Shown here: positions 55,222 through 64,000 of the stretch, piece after piece
How the letters are laid out: the number at the start of each line of letters is the position of its first letter
Position numbering within the stretch: position 1 is the stretch's first letter
DNA from: Stemphylium vesicarium
Taxonomy: Eukaryota > Ascomycota > Dothideomycetes > Pleosporales > Pleosporaceae
Length of the DNA: 64,000 bases
Direction of reading: 5' to 3'
Assembly: GCA_004380135.1 (NCBI GenBank)
Contig: QXCR01000001.1
Coordinates: 62,001 to 126,000, forward strand
Position numbers and translations under genes: made by a program
Notes under the pieces: model-generated
What the model was told of the DNA's origin: nothing
What the model saw: only the letters and a program-made list of their open reading frames with translations
Databases searched by the model: none

Positions 55222-56797
55222 ATGGTTACCATGTATACTTTCTTAGCCATCGCTCCACTCATCTACCACGCCACGGGCTATGGGCTCAAGGCAAAATACG
55301 ACGCGAGCAACTTCTTTGACGAAGATTCCTTCCTATTCTACAACGGCTGGGACGTTTTCACCAAACGGCTCGCTCTTTACCTACCCAAGGAGGAGGCGAC
55401 TTCACTGGGAATCGCGCGTATCGAGGATGACAAGGTGTATCTCGGTGTTGATACGGAAAACACATCTTCTCAGGAGCCAGGCGAGGGCAACGGCCGCAAG
55501 AGCGTACGACTTGAAGACACGCAGACTTTCGATAATGGGCTCTTTGTTGCAGACTTCGACCACCTGCCTAGTGGATGCGGGATGTGGCCTGCGCTGTGAG
55601 TTTTGTCTTTCCAAGCCATCACATTGAGTCACCCTCGAGATCTTGAGAGTCACATATATTTCATCTCATAACTACACCTGCATTTCTTTCTTCCTATGCT
55701 CCAGACGCCGTAGCAATATTCATGAATCTCACCCACTGACTCCTTCACAGCTGGCTCCTCCACGACACAGGTTACCAAGAAGACTGGTACTCAGAGTTCG
55801 ACATTGTCGAAGGCGCCTCACTGAATACCCAGAATCAACTTACCCTGCACACAGGACAGACCCCCTTTCTCATGCGCGATGCTGGTGGATTGGGAACAAC
55901 GCGCGCAAACCTTCAATGCAGTGCGGATGGAAAGGGTTGCGGAGTGACCGCGCCCGACGGCACCTTTGGTAGCGCATTCAACGGAGGAGGCGGCGGTATC
56001 TGGGCCGCGCAAGTAGAATCAGATGGTATCAAAGCCTGGTTTTTCGCAAGAGGAGACGAGCCCGCAGATCTGAACAGCGAGCATCCTGATCCGAGTTCCT
56101 GGCCAAACCCCGTTATGAACTTTGTTGGTGGTGATGGGTGCTCGATACCTGATACTTTCAAGAAGATAAAGATTGTAAGCACTCGCCCAGGATCTGCTGT
56201 ATGGTGGGCTGTTTGCTGACGCGAAGATAGATTATCAATATCACTTTTTGCGGCGCCAACGCGGGCGAGGATGCATGGGTGGGGGAGTGCAGCGCGGCTA
56301 CCAACGTCGACTCTTGTACAGGCTTTGTTGCTATGAATCCGGAGCAGTTTGAGGATATTCACTTTGCGATTAACTCGGTTGGGGTTTTCCAGAAAGATGC
56401 TGGGAATGGGCATCCGGACGAGCCTGTATCTACTACACACAATTTATTTACGCCCGGCGGCCGAGCCAAAAGGGCTACTAAAGCTGGTCTGCTACTACAC
56501 TGCTTATGCTACATCGCGGCCTCACTAGCCCCTGTGTCTTCTTTGACTCGCTCCTTTATGCCGCTTGTTGTCCAAGTCAAAGCCCTTGCTTGCCATCTAG
56601 GTCGCTTGTTCTCTGTCCACTGTCTCTCATCATGCGCTGTATCTACTACAGCCGCGAGCAGAATCGCTTTCCGATTTTGCTCTTTGATTTGTCTCTCAGC
56701 GCACGGTCCCAACAGCAGGAGAATTTGCTACTTTGTGTTAGCGCATTGCGTCAATTCCTACATGCCAAGAACTGTGAAGCATAGTGGCATACTTTGA
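55222..56797 (+). CDS. secreted glycoside hydrolase family 16 (endo-1,3(4)-beta-glucanase type)
   Basis: Hydrolyses beta-1,3(4)-glucans of cell walls. Three exons, 55222-55595, 55751-56174 and 56231-56797, with introns of 155 and 56 bp; 454 residues. A signal peptide (MVTMYTFLAIAPLIYHATGY) is followed by KYDASNFFDEDSF, GRKSVRLEDTQTFDNGLFVA and GCGMWPALW across intron 1. The GH16 catalytic motif is E-x-D-x-x-E in SEFDIVEG: nucleophile E140, D142 and acid/base E145, all present. NITFCGANAGEDAW replaces the usual CG-D-WAG. After about residue 380 the sequence becomes hydrophobic, Cys-rich and unlike the family. The last exon may therefore contain an unseen intron or a relic tail; whether it carries a GPI signal is unclear. 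Confidence 0.87.
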
Positions 56798-56926
56798 CTT
56801 AAATCAACTAAAACACGCTGATGTTTAACATGATCCTGCACAAGTCGTGTGCTGTAGCTAATTACACCTAGACATCTAAGACCCCACTTCCTTTGAACAT
56901 TCCAGACCCATTATGGTACACCTACA

Positions 56927-57882
56927 TCAAACCATATAGTCCCTAACCACTCTCCAGAAATCGCCTACAAATTCGCCACCCTCTTCCATGTACTTGACAT
57001 ATTCATCGCATTTTCCGATCGTGTCAATCTCGCACACAATGTACTCAAGCACCAATTTCCTTAGGTCGTCGATAGTACCGTCGCCCTTTCTATCCGGCAG
57101 ATCTGGGTTCGAGTATGCAAATCTCGCGAGCTCAATGATGTCTCTAACGCGCCTTGTAAACAACTTGAATTCCTTGAGTGTCTTATGCAGCTTGTCGAGG
57201 GTTAGCGCTCTGAGTGGCTCTATCAAACGTAGATGCGCAAAGCAGTATAGCCGTGCGTGGGCAAGGAGGACTGGCGTGAAGTTTTGGTCTACGGCAGTAT
57301 TGGGTTTGGGTTCGAAGTGTTGCAGGATCTGAGCTTTGGGGCCACCATCGTCAAGGTAGGTTCGGCTATTGAATTGGGTCCGTAACGGGATCCTCGAGAT
57401 GGGCGCTGCTTCATATGAAGGTTCAGGGGTCGGCGGGGCGGCTAGGGCTTCTTCGTATACGTCCAGAACAGGAACCACTCTCCCCTTCTTACTCTTTTTC
57501 TTCTTAGACGTCAGAACGCCCCAGGTATCGTCGTACCCGTTCTGCTGGTCCTTGCTGGAAGTAGAGCTCGGTTCCGGCAGGTGTTCTTCCCACGGTGGCG
57601 TGGTATAGTCGCCGCGGTAGGCGTACTCGCAAAACCGGATGAAATCGTCAACATTTACATCTTCGATTTTCGCACATCGCGTTGCAGATTCCTTCATTCC
57701 ACCATCGATAAGTGCATCTAGTTGCTGGCTGGTAGCAGCAATCGCAGCTGCATGCACCACGATGGGCTTTCCCTCTTGGCCGACGAAGAAGGTAAATTGA
57801 TGTGATTGGATAAAGCTGCCGAGCTTCAGCTCAACTGGTTCAACATTAGGGATGGAACTTACTCCTTGAAGGTTGGAGCCAT
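56927..57882 (-). CDS. BTB/POZ domain protein
   Basis: Two exons: a 20 nt first exon, 57882-57863 (MAPTFK), and 57815-56927. They are joined by a 47 bp intron with a GTAAGT donor and CTCGGCAG acceptor; 302 residues. The splice gives MAPTFKDFIQSHQFTFFVGQ, then EGKPIVVHAAAIAATSQQL and DVNVDDFIRFCEYAYRGDY, a standard fungal BTB fold used for dimerisation and often Cul3 binding. The alternative open frame upstream lacks an ATG. A Lys-rich linker (KKKKSKKG) follows. The C-terminal helices (LARLYCFAH-type segment, then LTLDKLHKTLKEF and FWRVVRDYM) fit the back part seen in fungal BTB proteins. The substrate or partner is unknown. Confidence 0.88.
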
Positions 57883-58541
57883 TTCTATACAACAGATTTT
57901 GGCCGGCTTCTGCAAAGTAAAGAATACGGAAGTTAACTCTCAACTCGAATCAATTCGCAATGTGCGAGGCTTTAGAAGGGGAGAAGATGCGAGGTTGTAC
58001 AACAAACACCTACGTGCTATGCATTGACTGGTTGTCGAAGGTTGGAAATGTAACACAGCATTATTGCTAAATGCGATGGCGCCCAACAGCGTTTGTCGTT
58101 CGGCTTTGCCGCCTGCATTTTGCCGGGAAACCTGGATTTTCGACACAAGTTGACTTGGACCCTAACACCTAGCGGAGAACCAGATTAATATATCTAGAGG
58201 GGCGCCCCATATATCGGAGTGATTACATCTGCTGTTGAATGATCCCTAGTGCAGCAAAACCGTTGTACCCCGCAGCTGCACGTGATAGTGCAGCGTAGGC
58301 ACTAATCGGGACCTTACCTCAGCATTCGAACCAGGAACTTATACCCTTGTCATGTAGACCGCACGCTAAGAACAATTCGAAGAGCAGAACCGGAAACCGA
58401 TTCTGCTCGCGACTGTACTAGTTCGGCTATTCCCACTTCCGACTATGGTGGATGGCCTTCCATGACGACGACTGAATTGCTGCCTGGACCAATACTTCGA
58501 CTGCAGGTTCTGCGACGAGCAGTTCCTCATCCGCTGCTAGT
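57883..58541. other. intergenic, BTB promoter side
   Basis: 0.66 kb. The left end is the BTB promoter. No gene recognised. Confidence 0.5.
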
Positions 58542-58811
58542 ATGACGGATAGTGGGGTTTATGAATCTTACAGCCCTGCACCGGAGTCTAGTCAAGCTTG
58601 GTCCTGGTCCAGTACGAGTAGTGGTGTAGGTGGTTGCGTTGCACCTTCCTCTGACTACTCTGCTTCGAGTGAGCCTGCGCCTACCCCTTTCTCCCCGCAA
58701 GCCAGCGACTCGACGACCACGATAACGTCCACCACAACTGTAAATACAACCAGGACGGTGCATATGACTAGAACGGCAGATGAATACCGAGTAAATGGCC
58801 ATCCCTGGTAG
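58542..58811 (+). pseudogene. Ser/Thr-rich fragment, possible relic of a cell-surface protein
   Basis: 89-codon frame with SSTSSGVGG and a TSTTTVNTTRTVHMTRT stretch, resembling the Thr-rich stalks of GPI-anchored wall proteins. No signal peptide, no GPI signal and an in-frame stop just upstream. It may be the decayed tail of such a gene or a chance frame. Confidence 0.25.
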
Positions 58812-59048
58812 TGTGAACGATGGATGTCACAAATCTATATCATGTGAGGGGTGGGAGCGACAGAATGCGACTCTGTACAGGCGTCTTTCGTTTCTGGTAT
58901 GGAGTTAGAAAGTTAGAATGTACAGGTCAATGAGAAGCATCTTGGGACAAAACATGTACATGTATGTATCTCTACAGCTATTCTATCTAGCAAATCCCCC
59001 CACACCCATGAAAACGTATACAATTCTACTCATCACCCCCCCTCCTTC
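58812..59048. other. intergenic
   Basis: 3' side of the short-chain dehydrogenase. No gene seen. Confidence 0.5.
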
Positions 59049-59822
59049 TCACCACGGAATATCCACCCCAAACCGATCGACCAACCTCCCACTCCCCCAC
59101 CCCTCACCCCCCTCCATCCTCCCAAAAACCTTCAAACAATCCCTCACACTCTCCTCCACACCAACCGCCCCATCCTCCTTCCACGCCACCAACCCCGTCT
59201 CCACTCTCCCCGGATGCAACAGCAAAAACTGCACTTCAGGCACATCGATAACAAAGCTCCTCACCACCGCATTCAGCGCCGCTTTACTAGCTCTGTACGC
59301 ATATCCACCTCCCACCGTATTCGCCGTAATGGACGACATGCGAGAAGACATAATGACGACTTTAGGTCGCCACGACAATTTCCCCGCCAACTGTAGATTT
59401 GGCAAGAAAGCTTGAATGAGATTAAACGTCCCCCAGGTATTAACCTCAAACGTCTTCATCATCGTGTCTTTATCCATGGCTTCGATCGTTTCTGCGTTCG
59501 CCACGATTCTGCGCCCGCTTTCTTGCTCTTGAGCGATGATGGAAGGGACCAGGCCGCGGATGCCCACGCAGTGGATTATCAGGCTCAGGGGAGTGGAGGC
59601 GTAGGTTGATGCGAGGGCTTGGAGTGATGAGGTGTTTGTTATGTCGAGTTGGTGGAAGTGGATGGTTGGGGTTTGAGTTGCGGTGGCGAGGGGGAAGGGC
59701 CGGGCGTCTAGGGCTATTATGGTCGGTGTTGGGGCTGGAAGGGATGCATAGTGTTTTAGGAATGCGAGACCTAGACCGGATGATGCGCCTGTTATCAGGA
59801 TGGTTTCGTTGTTCGTGGCCAT
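59049..59822 (-). CDS. short-chain dehydrogenase/reductase
   Basis: NAD(P)-dependent oxidoreductase, single exon, 257 residues, the classical SDR length. I start at ATG 59822 (MATNNETILITGASSGLGLA) because the upstream in-frame extension is not conserved in character. Cofactor loop TGASSGLG (11-18), FHQLDI (motif binding the adenine ring), HCVGIRG (NAG-type position, altered), VVIMSSRMSS catalytic Ser region, and Y176-x3-K180 in YRASK. HPGRVETG follows, as in many classical SDRs. Asp follows the second strand (ALDARP), which suggests NAD(H) preference, by inference. Substrate unknown. Confidence 0.92.
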   Translation of the reverse strand: MATNNETILITGASSGLGLAFLKHYASLPAPTPTIIALDARPFPLATATQTPTIHFHQLDITNTSSLQALASTYASTPLSLIIHCVGIRGLVPSIIAQEQESGRRIVANAETIEAMDKDTMMKTFEVNTWGTFNLIQAFLPNLQLAGKLSWRPKVVIMSSRMSSITANTVGGGYAYRASKAALNAVVRSFVIDVPEVQFLLLHPGRVETGLVAWKEDGAVGVEESVRDCLKVFGRMEGGEGWGSGRLVDRFGVDIPW

Positions 59823-60289
59823 GATGCTGAGATTTTGTTTAGGAGTTCGCTGTGGCGGCCGGAAGTGGCGAACGGGGAAAGCTGGTAGCATAGTGCGTGT
59901 AATTGCCTCCCTAGGTAACTGTGTATATTTTCATTTAGGGGTGCATTACGTCTGAATGTGGAAATTCCTCTTGTTGACAACAAACTATACCGTATGCAGC
60001 CATCGCGTTCGGGTGTAAGTGGGGGTGGAAATGCAATCAGGGTACCGGTAGGCCGATCTTGAAAGCGCGAACCTGGCACCCCGCAGTATGCATCCGGCTG
60101 ACAAGCTGACTACCCGAACGCGTATACATGTACTTGGGCGATACTAATCAGTACCTATATAGCTTCAAACATTTCTGAATTATAGGCTACGGACTAAAAA
60201 GCGTCTTTGTTGATAATTGTTCTGGAAAAAGAATAGGGATCTGAGCAGTAAACTCGTTTTTTTGAGGAAAAGGGGGATACCGTTGGAAG
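59823..60289. promoter_or_regulatory. divergent promoter, SDR / flavin-reductase-like gene
   Basis: 467 bp between the two divergent ATGs; potential shared regulation. Confidence 0.5.
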
Positions 60290-61255
60290 ATGTTTTATCA
60301 ACCGGGGAAGGAAGATCATGGGTTACCATATGACCCGTTCAAGGTAAGCAACGTTTATTTACTACAAGGGTACTGTATTGAGAATACATCTGGACGCTGT
60401 TGGAAAAAGAACTAGAATTCACTCCCATCTCATCGTCAAAAATCACCGCCATACTATATTCTCCTCAACGAACCTCATCTTTGTCAACCATCTTCCACCT
60501 AATCGCCCACTCTTACATTCTTTCAACTAACAAAACCCAAGGCATGCGTCATCCCCCGACCCATCGGCTGGATATCCACTCTCTCGCCTACGGGCACCGC
60601 AAACCTAGCCCCATACTCTCAGTTCAACAACCTAACCTTCGACCCCCCTTACGTCATGTTCAGCGCCAACCAGATACCCAACAATATGCACAAAGACACT
60701 GTGCGCAACGTCGAAGCGACAGGAAAGTTCATCTGGAACCTAGCTACGTACGAGCTAAGGGAGCAGGTGAATATCAGCGCCGTGCAGGAAGAGTACGGTG
60801 TAGATGAGTTTGTGAAGGTCGGGTTGGAGAAGGAGGAGAGTACGATGAGTGGGGTGAGAATTAGACGGGAAGGAGGCAGAAATGAGAATGGAGAGGGGGA
60901 GACGATGCACATCCCCATGGTGAAGAAGAGTCCGATTAAATTCGAATGCGAGTACTACACCACCCTGCGCCTCCCCGGTAACCCGCCCATGGGCTCTGCA
61001 GACGTGGTTATTGGGAGGGTGGTCGGCATACACATCGACGACGGCATTTTGACGGACGGGAAGATTGACGTCAAGAAGACGGAGCCAATTGCGCGCTGTG
61101 GGTACTATGAGTATGCTGTTGTGAGAGACGTGTTTGAGATGAAGATTCCTGGGGAAGACAAAGCGCTCCTAGCAGGATTAGAAGGTAGTTCCAAGGCGAA
61201 TAGGAGGATAGATGACATAGGGGATCGGGATGCGGTTGATAAGACACAGACGTAG
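60290..61255 (+). CDS. flavin reductase-like FMN-binding protein
   Basis: Two exons, 60290-60343 (MFYQPGKEDHGLPYDPFK) and 60542-61255, joined over a 198 bp intron (GTAAGC..CCAAG); 255 residues. The spliced join gives DPFKACVIPRPIGWIST, the hallmark start of the flavin-reductase-like fold, then GTANLAPYSQFNNLTFDPPY and VMFSANQ. Next come KDTVRNVEATGKFIWNLATY and FECEYYTTLRLPG, then VIGRVVGIHIDDGIL. Members bind FMN in a split beta-barrel and act as reductases or oxygenase partners. The C-terminal 40 residues are charged and variable. Convergent with the MFS gene (161 bp between stops) and divergent from the SDR. Confidence 0.9.
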
Positions 61256-61415
61256 ACAGTAGCATATGATGAAAGTTGGAGACGTCGCTAACGCGCGTCT
61301 TTATTGAATTCCGAGCGAGTGCCTTGTACAGGTACAACAAGCTCGGTATATTCTAATCGTGAGCACGTGGGTGGCTCGTTCCATTCATTACAACATGATC
61401 CGCTTCTCACTGCAT

Positions 61416-63128
61416 CTAGTAGACGTAGCGGAAGTTGGGGTTCTCCTTATCCGTCAAATCGTCAAATCCGTGGGTGTTGTTAATCTCCTTTCCGAACTCG
61501 CGGTCCTTTTTCTTGTTGCGGAGTGTCAGGTTGAACCTCAAGAAGATTATGACGCAAACCAGAGCGGAGTAGCAGCCAAGGTGGATAGCGAGAGACTTGA
61601 GGTAGCGGGGGTCGTTGTCGAAGAAAACCTTGGGACCGATGGCGTTACCCGCGCACCAGGCGAAGAAGTTCATGGTGATGCAGACGGACTTCTTGGTTTG
61701 ACCGCCGACGTTACGTGTCAGCATGGACATGCCGAGACCTTGGGCTGCCCAGAAAGTGAAGATGATCCAGTAGCTGATGAGCAGACCAGCACGAGTGGCG
61801 TTGTTTGTGTTCTTGACTGTCATGATGACAATGGTACCGGTGAAGGCCGGAATCAAGAAGAGAGCCATAGTCAGCAAGTTTTGCTGCGTCTTTCGGACGA
61901 GCCAAGCCGAGCTCATGAGCGTAAAGATGATGACAGCACCGAGGACCATGGCGAGGAGCTGGGTTTCCAGGACAGTGAAGCCGAGACCTTCGATAATGAT
62001 GTTGTAGAAAGCACCAAGTCCGGAAGTGGGGAGCGTGGTGAAGACCTGGATACCCATGTAGCAGTAGGTTTGAGGGTCCGTGAGAGCCTCCTTGAACTGG
62101 TACATGCGAAACTTCTTGTTCTGAAGACCGGTTTGGTTGGATCGCACACGCTCCACCATCAGCTTCTTGTCCTCCTCGGACCAGCACTTGGCACGCATAG
62201 GACTGTCAGGAAGTCTCCAAACGACGACTAATCCCCAAAGGAAAGATATGCAACCGTAGCAGATGAAGATGGCTTGCCATGACCTGATTGGCGCATTTCC
62301 TGGGTTCTTTGTGTAGCTTGGGTGTCTGATTTGGGAGAATGCATATGCCAAAAGACCACCAACGATCTGTTGCATGCCATCTAGAAGATGAATTAGCTAA
62401 TGACCCAAGCACTTCGGCCTATTCTCACTTACTCATCATGTACCAGTATGTCACAATGTGTGCTTGTTCGTCTCGTTTGTACCAGAGAGATGTCATGATA
62501 AGGAAAGCCGGCTGGCAGACCGCCTCAAAGATACCAAGCAATGTTCGGACCGCGATCAGCGCCGGGAAGCTGAAGCAGAGGGCATGGCAGGCAAGCACTG
62601 TACTCCATGCGAGGATGTTGAAGCCGAGGTATTTGGCGACTGGGACCCTTTGGAGAAGCCAGTTGGTGGGGTATTCGACGAAGAGCACAGCGAGGTAAAT
62701 ACAGGTGGTGAGCCACCCAAACTTTAACGAGTCAGTGACGTATCTTGCAGAGATTGACAGCTTCATCTACTCACTGTCTGGTTCGACTGCAGGACTGGAA
62801 TGTCCTGGCGGAGACCCATGATGGAAGTCATAGACATGGTACCCTTGTCGAGCGCCTGTAAAAAGTATGTGATGACCATGATGGGTAGCACACGCCTGTC
62901 AATCATCCTCTTCAACCGCTTGTTCTCCTCTTCCGAGATGTAGACTTCTGTATTGCCTGCATATTGGGCGACTTCCTTGTCAATACGGTCGTAATTGACA
63001 TGGTCGCCCTTCTCGTCGCCCTCAGAGAACACGCGCTCAACTTGACTGATGTCCTTCTTATCGTCGGAGTGGCGAGTATTTTCGGGCAGGTCGTGCACCC
63101 GGTCGGCGCTGGATCTGGGGACAGCCAT
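61416..63128 (-). CDS. MFS transporter, Dal5/anion:cation symporter family
   Basis: Three exons, 63128-62775, 62721-62433 and 62380-61416, with introns of 53 and 52 bp; 535 residues, about twelve membrane helices. The cytosolic N-terminus (about 70 residues, acidic) precedes VLPIMVITYFLQALDKGTMS, then across intron 1 FGWLTTCIYLAVLFVEYPTN. NWLLQRVPVAKYLG is the family loop between helices 2 and 3. R-T-L-L-G-I-F-E and WYKRDEQA follow, then WRLPDSPMRAKCWSEEDKK in the central loop. This is the pattern of allantoate/nicotinate/vitamin-type permeases of plasma membrane. The substrate is not readable. Its end-to-end neighbour is a flavin-reductase-like enzyme. Confidence 0.92.
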
Positions 63129-64000
63129 ATTGAACAAACTTCCGGGGTATTGGCAAGGGAAGAAGATGGGATTGGGAATGAAAGAACCCCAGGACTCGCA
63201 GTGAACTGCCGAGATGGAGGGTTGCTTGACGTGATATTTCTATCCAGTTTAGATTGTCCGTCCGAGCGTCCCCCAGTCTACCCCATGCTAGCAGGCTACT
63301 CCGCAAATCCTGGAACAAAAACCTGCGCTTCAACGGCTAGGTTGTATTGACCATTCACGATCTGCACTTCTATCGCGTTTTGATAGTAGCATTCAGGCAA
63401 GCGTGCGGCAAGCCCGGCCAAGTGGGTGCCAATGCTGCTTGAGTCGCCAATTTTCAGGGTTCGCCAACCCCGCGACTATGCCGTCCACACAATTTGCGGA
63501 GTGCCGTATATTGCGGAGTCGTGCGCACGTAGGATCAAGCAATGTGGAGAGTGCCACCACTTGGCGCACGCTCCAGGGTGGTATCCTTGGTATCCTATCG
63601 GCGTAGATGACGCCGAAGGGCATCTCGGGTGCACTGGTGAATGCATGTGATGGGTCAAGCTCGTGCGAGTGCCATGCGAAGCCTTGGTGCTGGGCAAGAG
63701 GCGGCTGGTGGAATTATTCCTCCGCCCTCGTGTCGATGGCGGCTCGCTTTCCCAGATTGAGCTTGAGTCAGGCAGCCAAGCTCTTTCACGGCGGCCGCAC
63801 TTCCCTTCATGGTGCAGGCCGGATGATGACCTCTCAGGCGATTGGCCTCCCGCATGTCGGTATATTGATTGACGAGCGTCGGTGCAGTGCATGGCGAATG
63901 CGGAAAACATGCCAAACCGGGATCTCAGCATGCGATTTGAGCGCCTTAGTGTTGAGGATGCACGAGACGAGCATTGAGCCGCGCGCTCCAGGAACCCAAC
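63129..64000. other. MFS promoter region and window edge
   Basis: Upstream DNA of the transporter. Minus frame 63476-63931 and others have no family features; nothing is called. Confidence 0.5.

Overview
This window is nuclear DNA of a filamentous ascomycete. The gene set (Med8, the Rrn9-domain protein, Swp1/OST delta, Rcf1, a Dsc4-like subunit, Apc11, GH16) together with many 44-75 bp introns with GTAAGT-like donors and CAG/TAG acceptors points to Pezizomycotina, most likely Dothideomycetes/Pleosporales. The class and order are inferred, since no marker gene for them is present. All exon-intron models were built by eye: open frames were joined at GT..AG sites that keep the frame and restore family motifs.

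0-22.5 kb is gene-rich housekeeping DNA. In order: a mitochondrial-type aldehyde dehydrogenase (-), Tae1-like N-terminal methyltransferase (+), Mediator subunit Med8 (-), a 1605-residue disordered protein ending in a methyltransferase-like fold (-), a 3.5 kb gap, a small O6-alkylguanine alkyltransferase (+), a TPR protein (+), a divergent protein kinase (-) whose frame breaks just before a tandem repeat, OST delta subunit Swp1 (-), respiratory supercomplex factor Rcf1 (-) and the divergently transcribed Dsc4-like protein (+).

22.4-38.4 kb is a gene-poor island. A single bZIP transcription factor (-) sits between about 6.5 kb and 7.3 kb of DNA in which I find no credible gene.

38.4-64 kb is gene-rich again: a secreted carboxylesterase, a possible 107-residue protein, an unknown 164-residue protein, a 239FB/MPPED-type metallophosphoesterase, an Rrn9-domain Pol I factor with a C2H2-like finger, a Pif1-family helicase fused to an RNase H1-type hybrid-binding domain, a mercaptopyruvate sulfurtransferase (Tum1-like), the RING subunit Apc11, an acidic conserved protein, a secreted GH16 glucanase, a BTB protein, a Ser/Thr-rich relic, and a trio of a short-chain dehydrogenase, a flavin-reductase-like protein and a Dal5-type MFS transporter that could be a small catabolic set.

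The most unusual object is the helicase at 47780-50878. It has a Tyr-rich N-terminus, an RNase H1 N-terminal (hybrid-binding) domain, a Pif1 core with a four-cysteine insert directly after motif III, and a C-terminal cluster of SQ motifs. No CRISPR array, convincing tRNA or rRNA gene, or intact transposon was seen.
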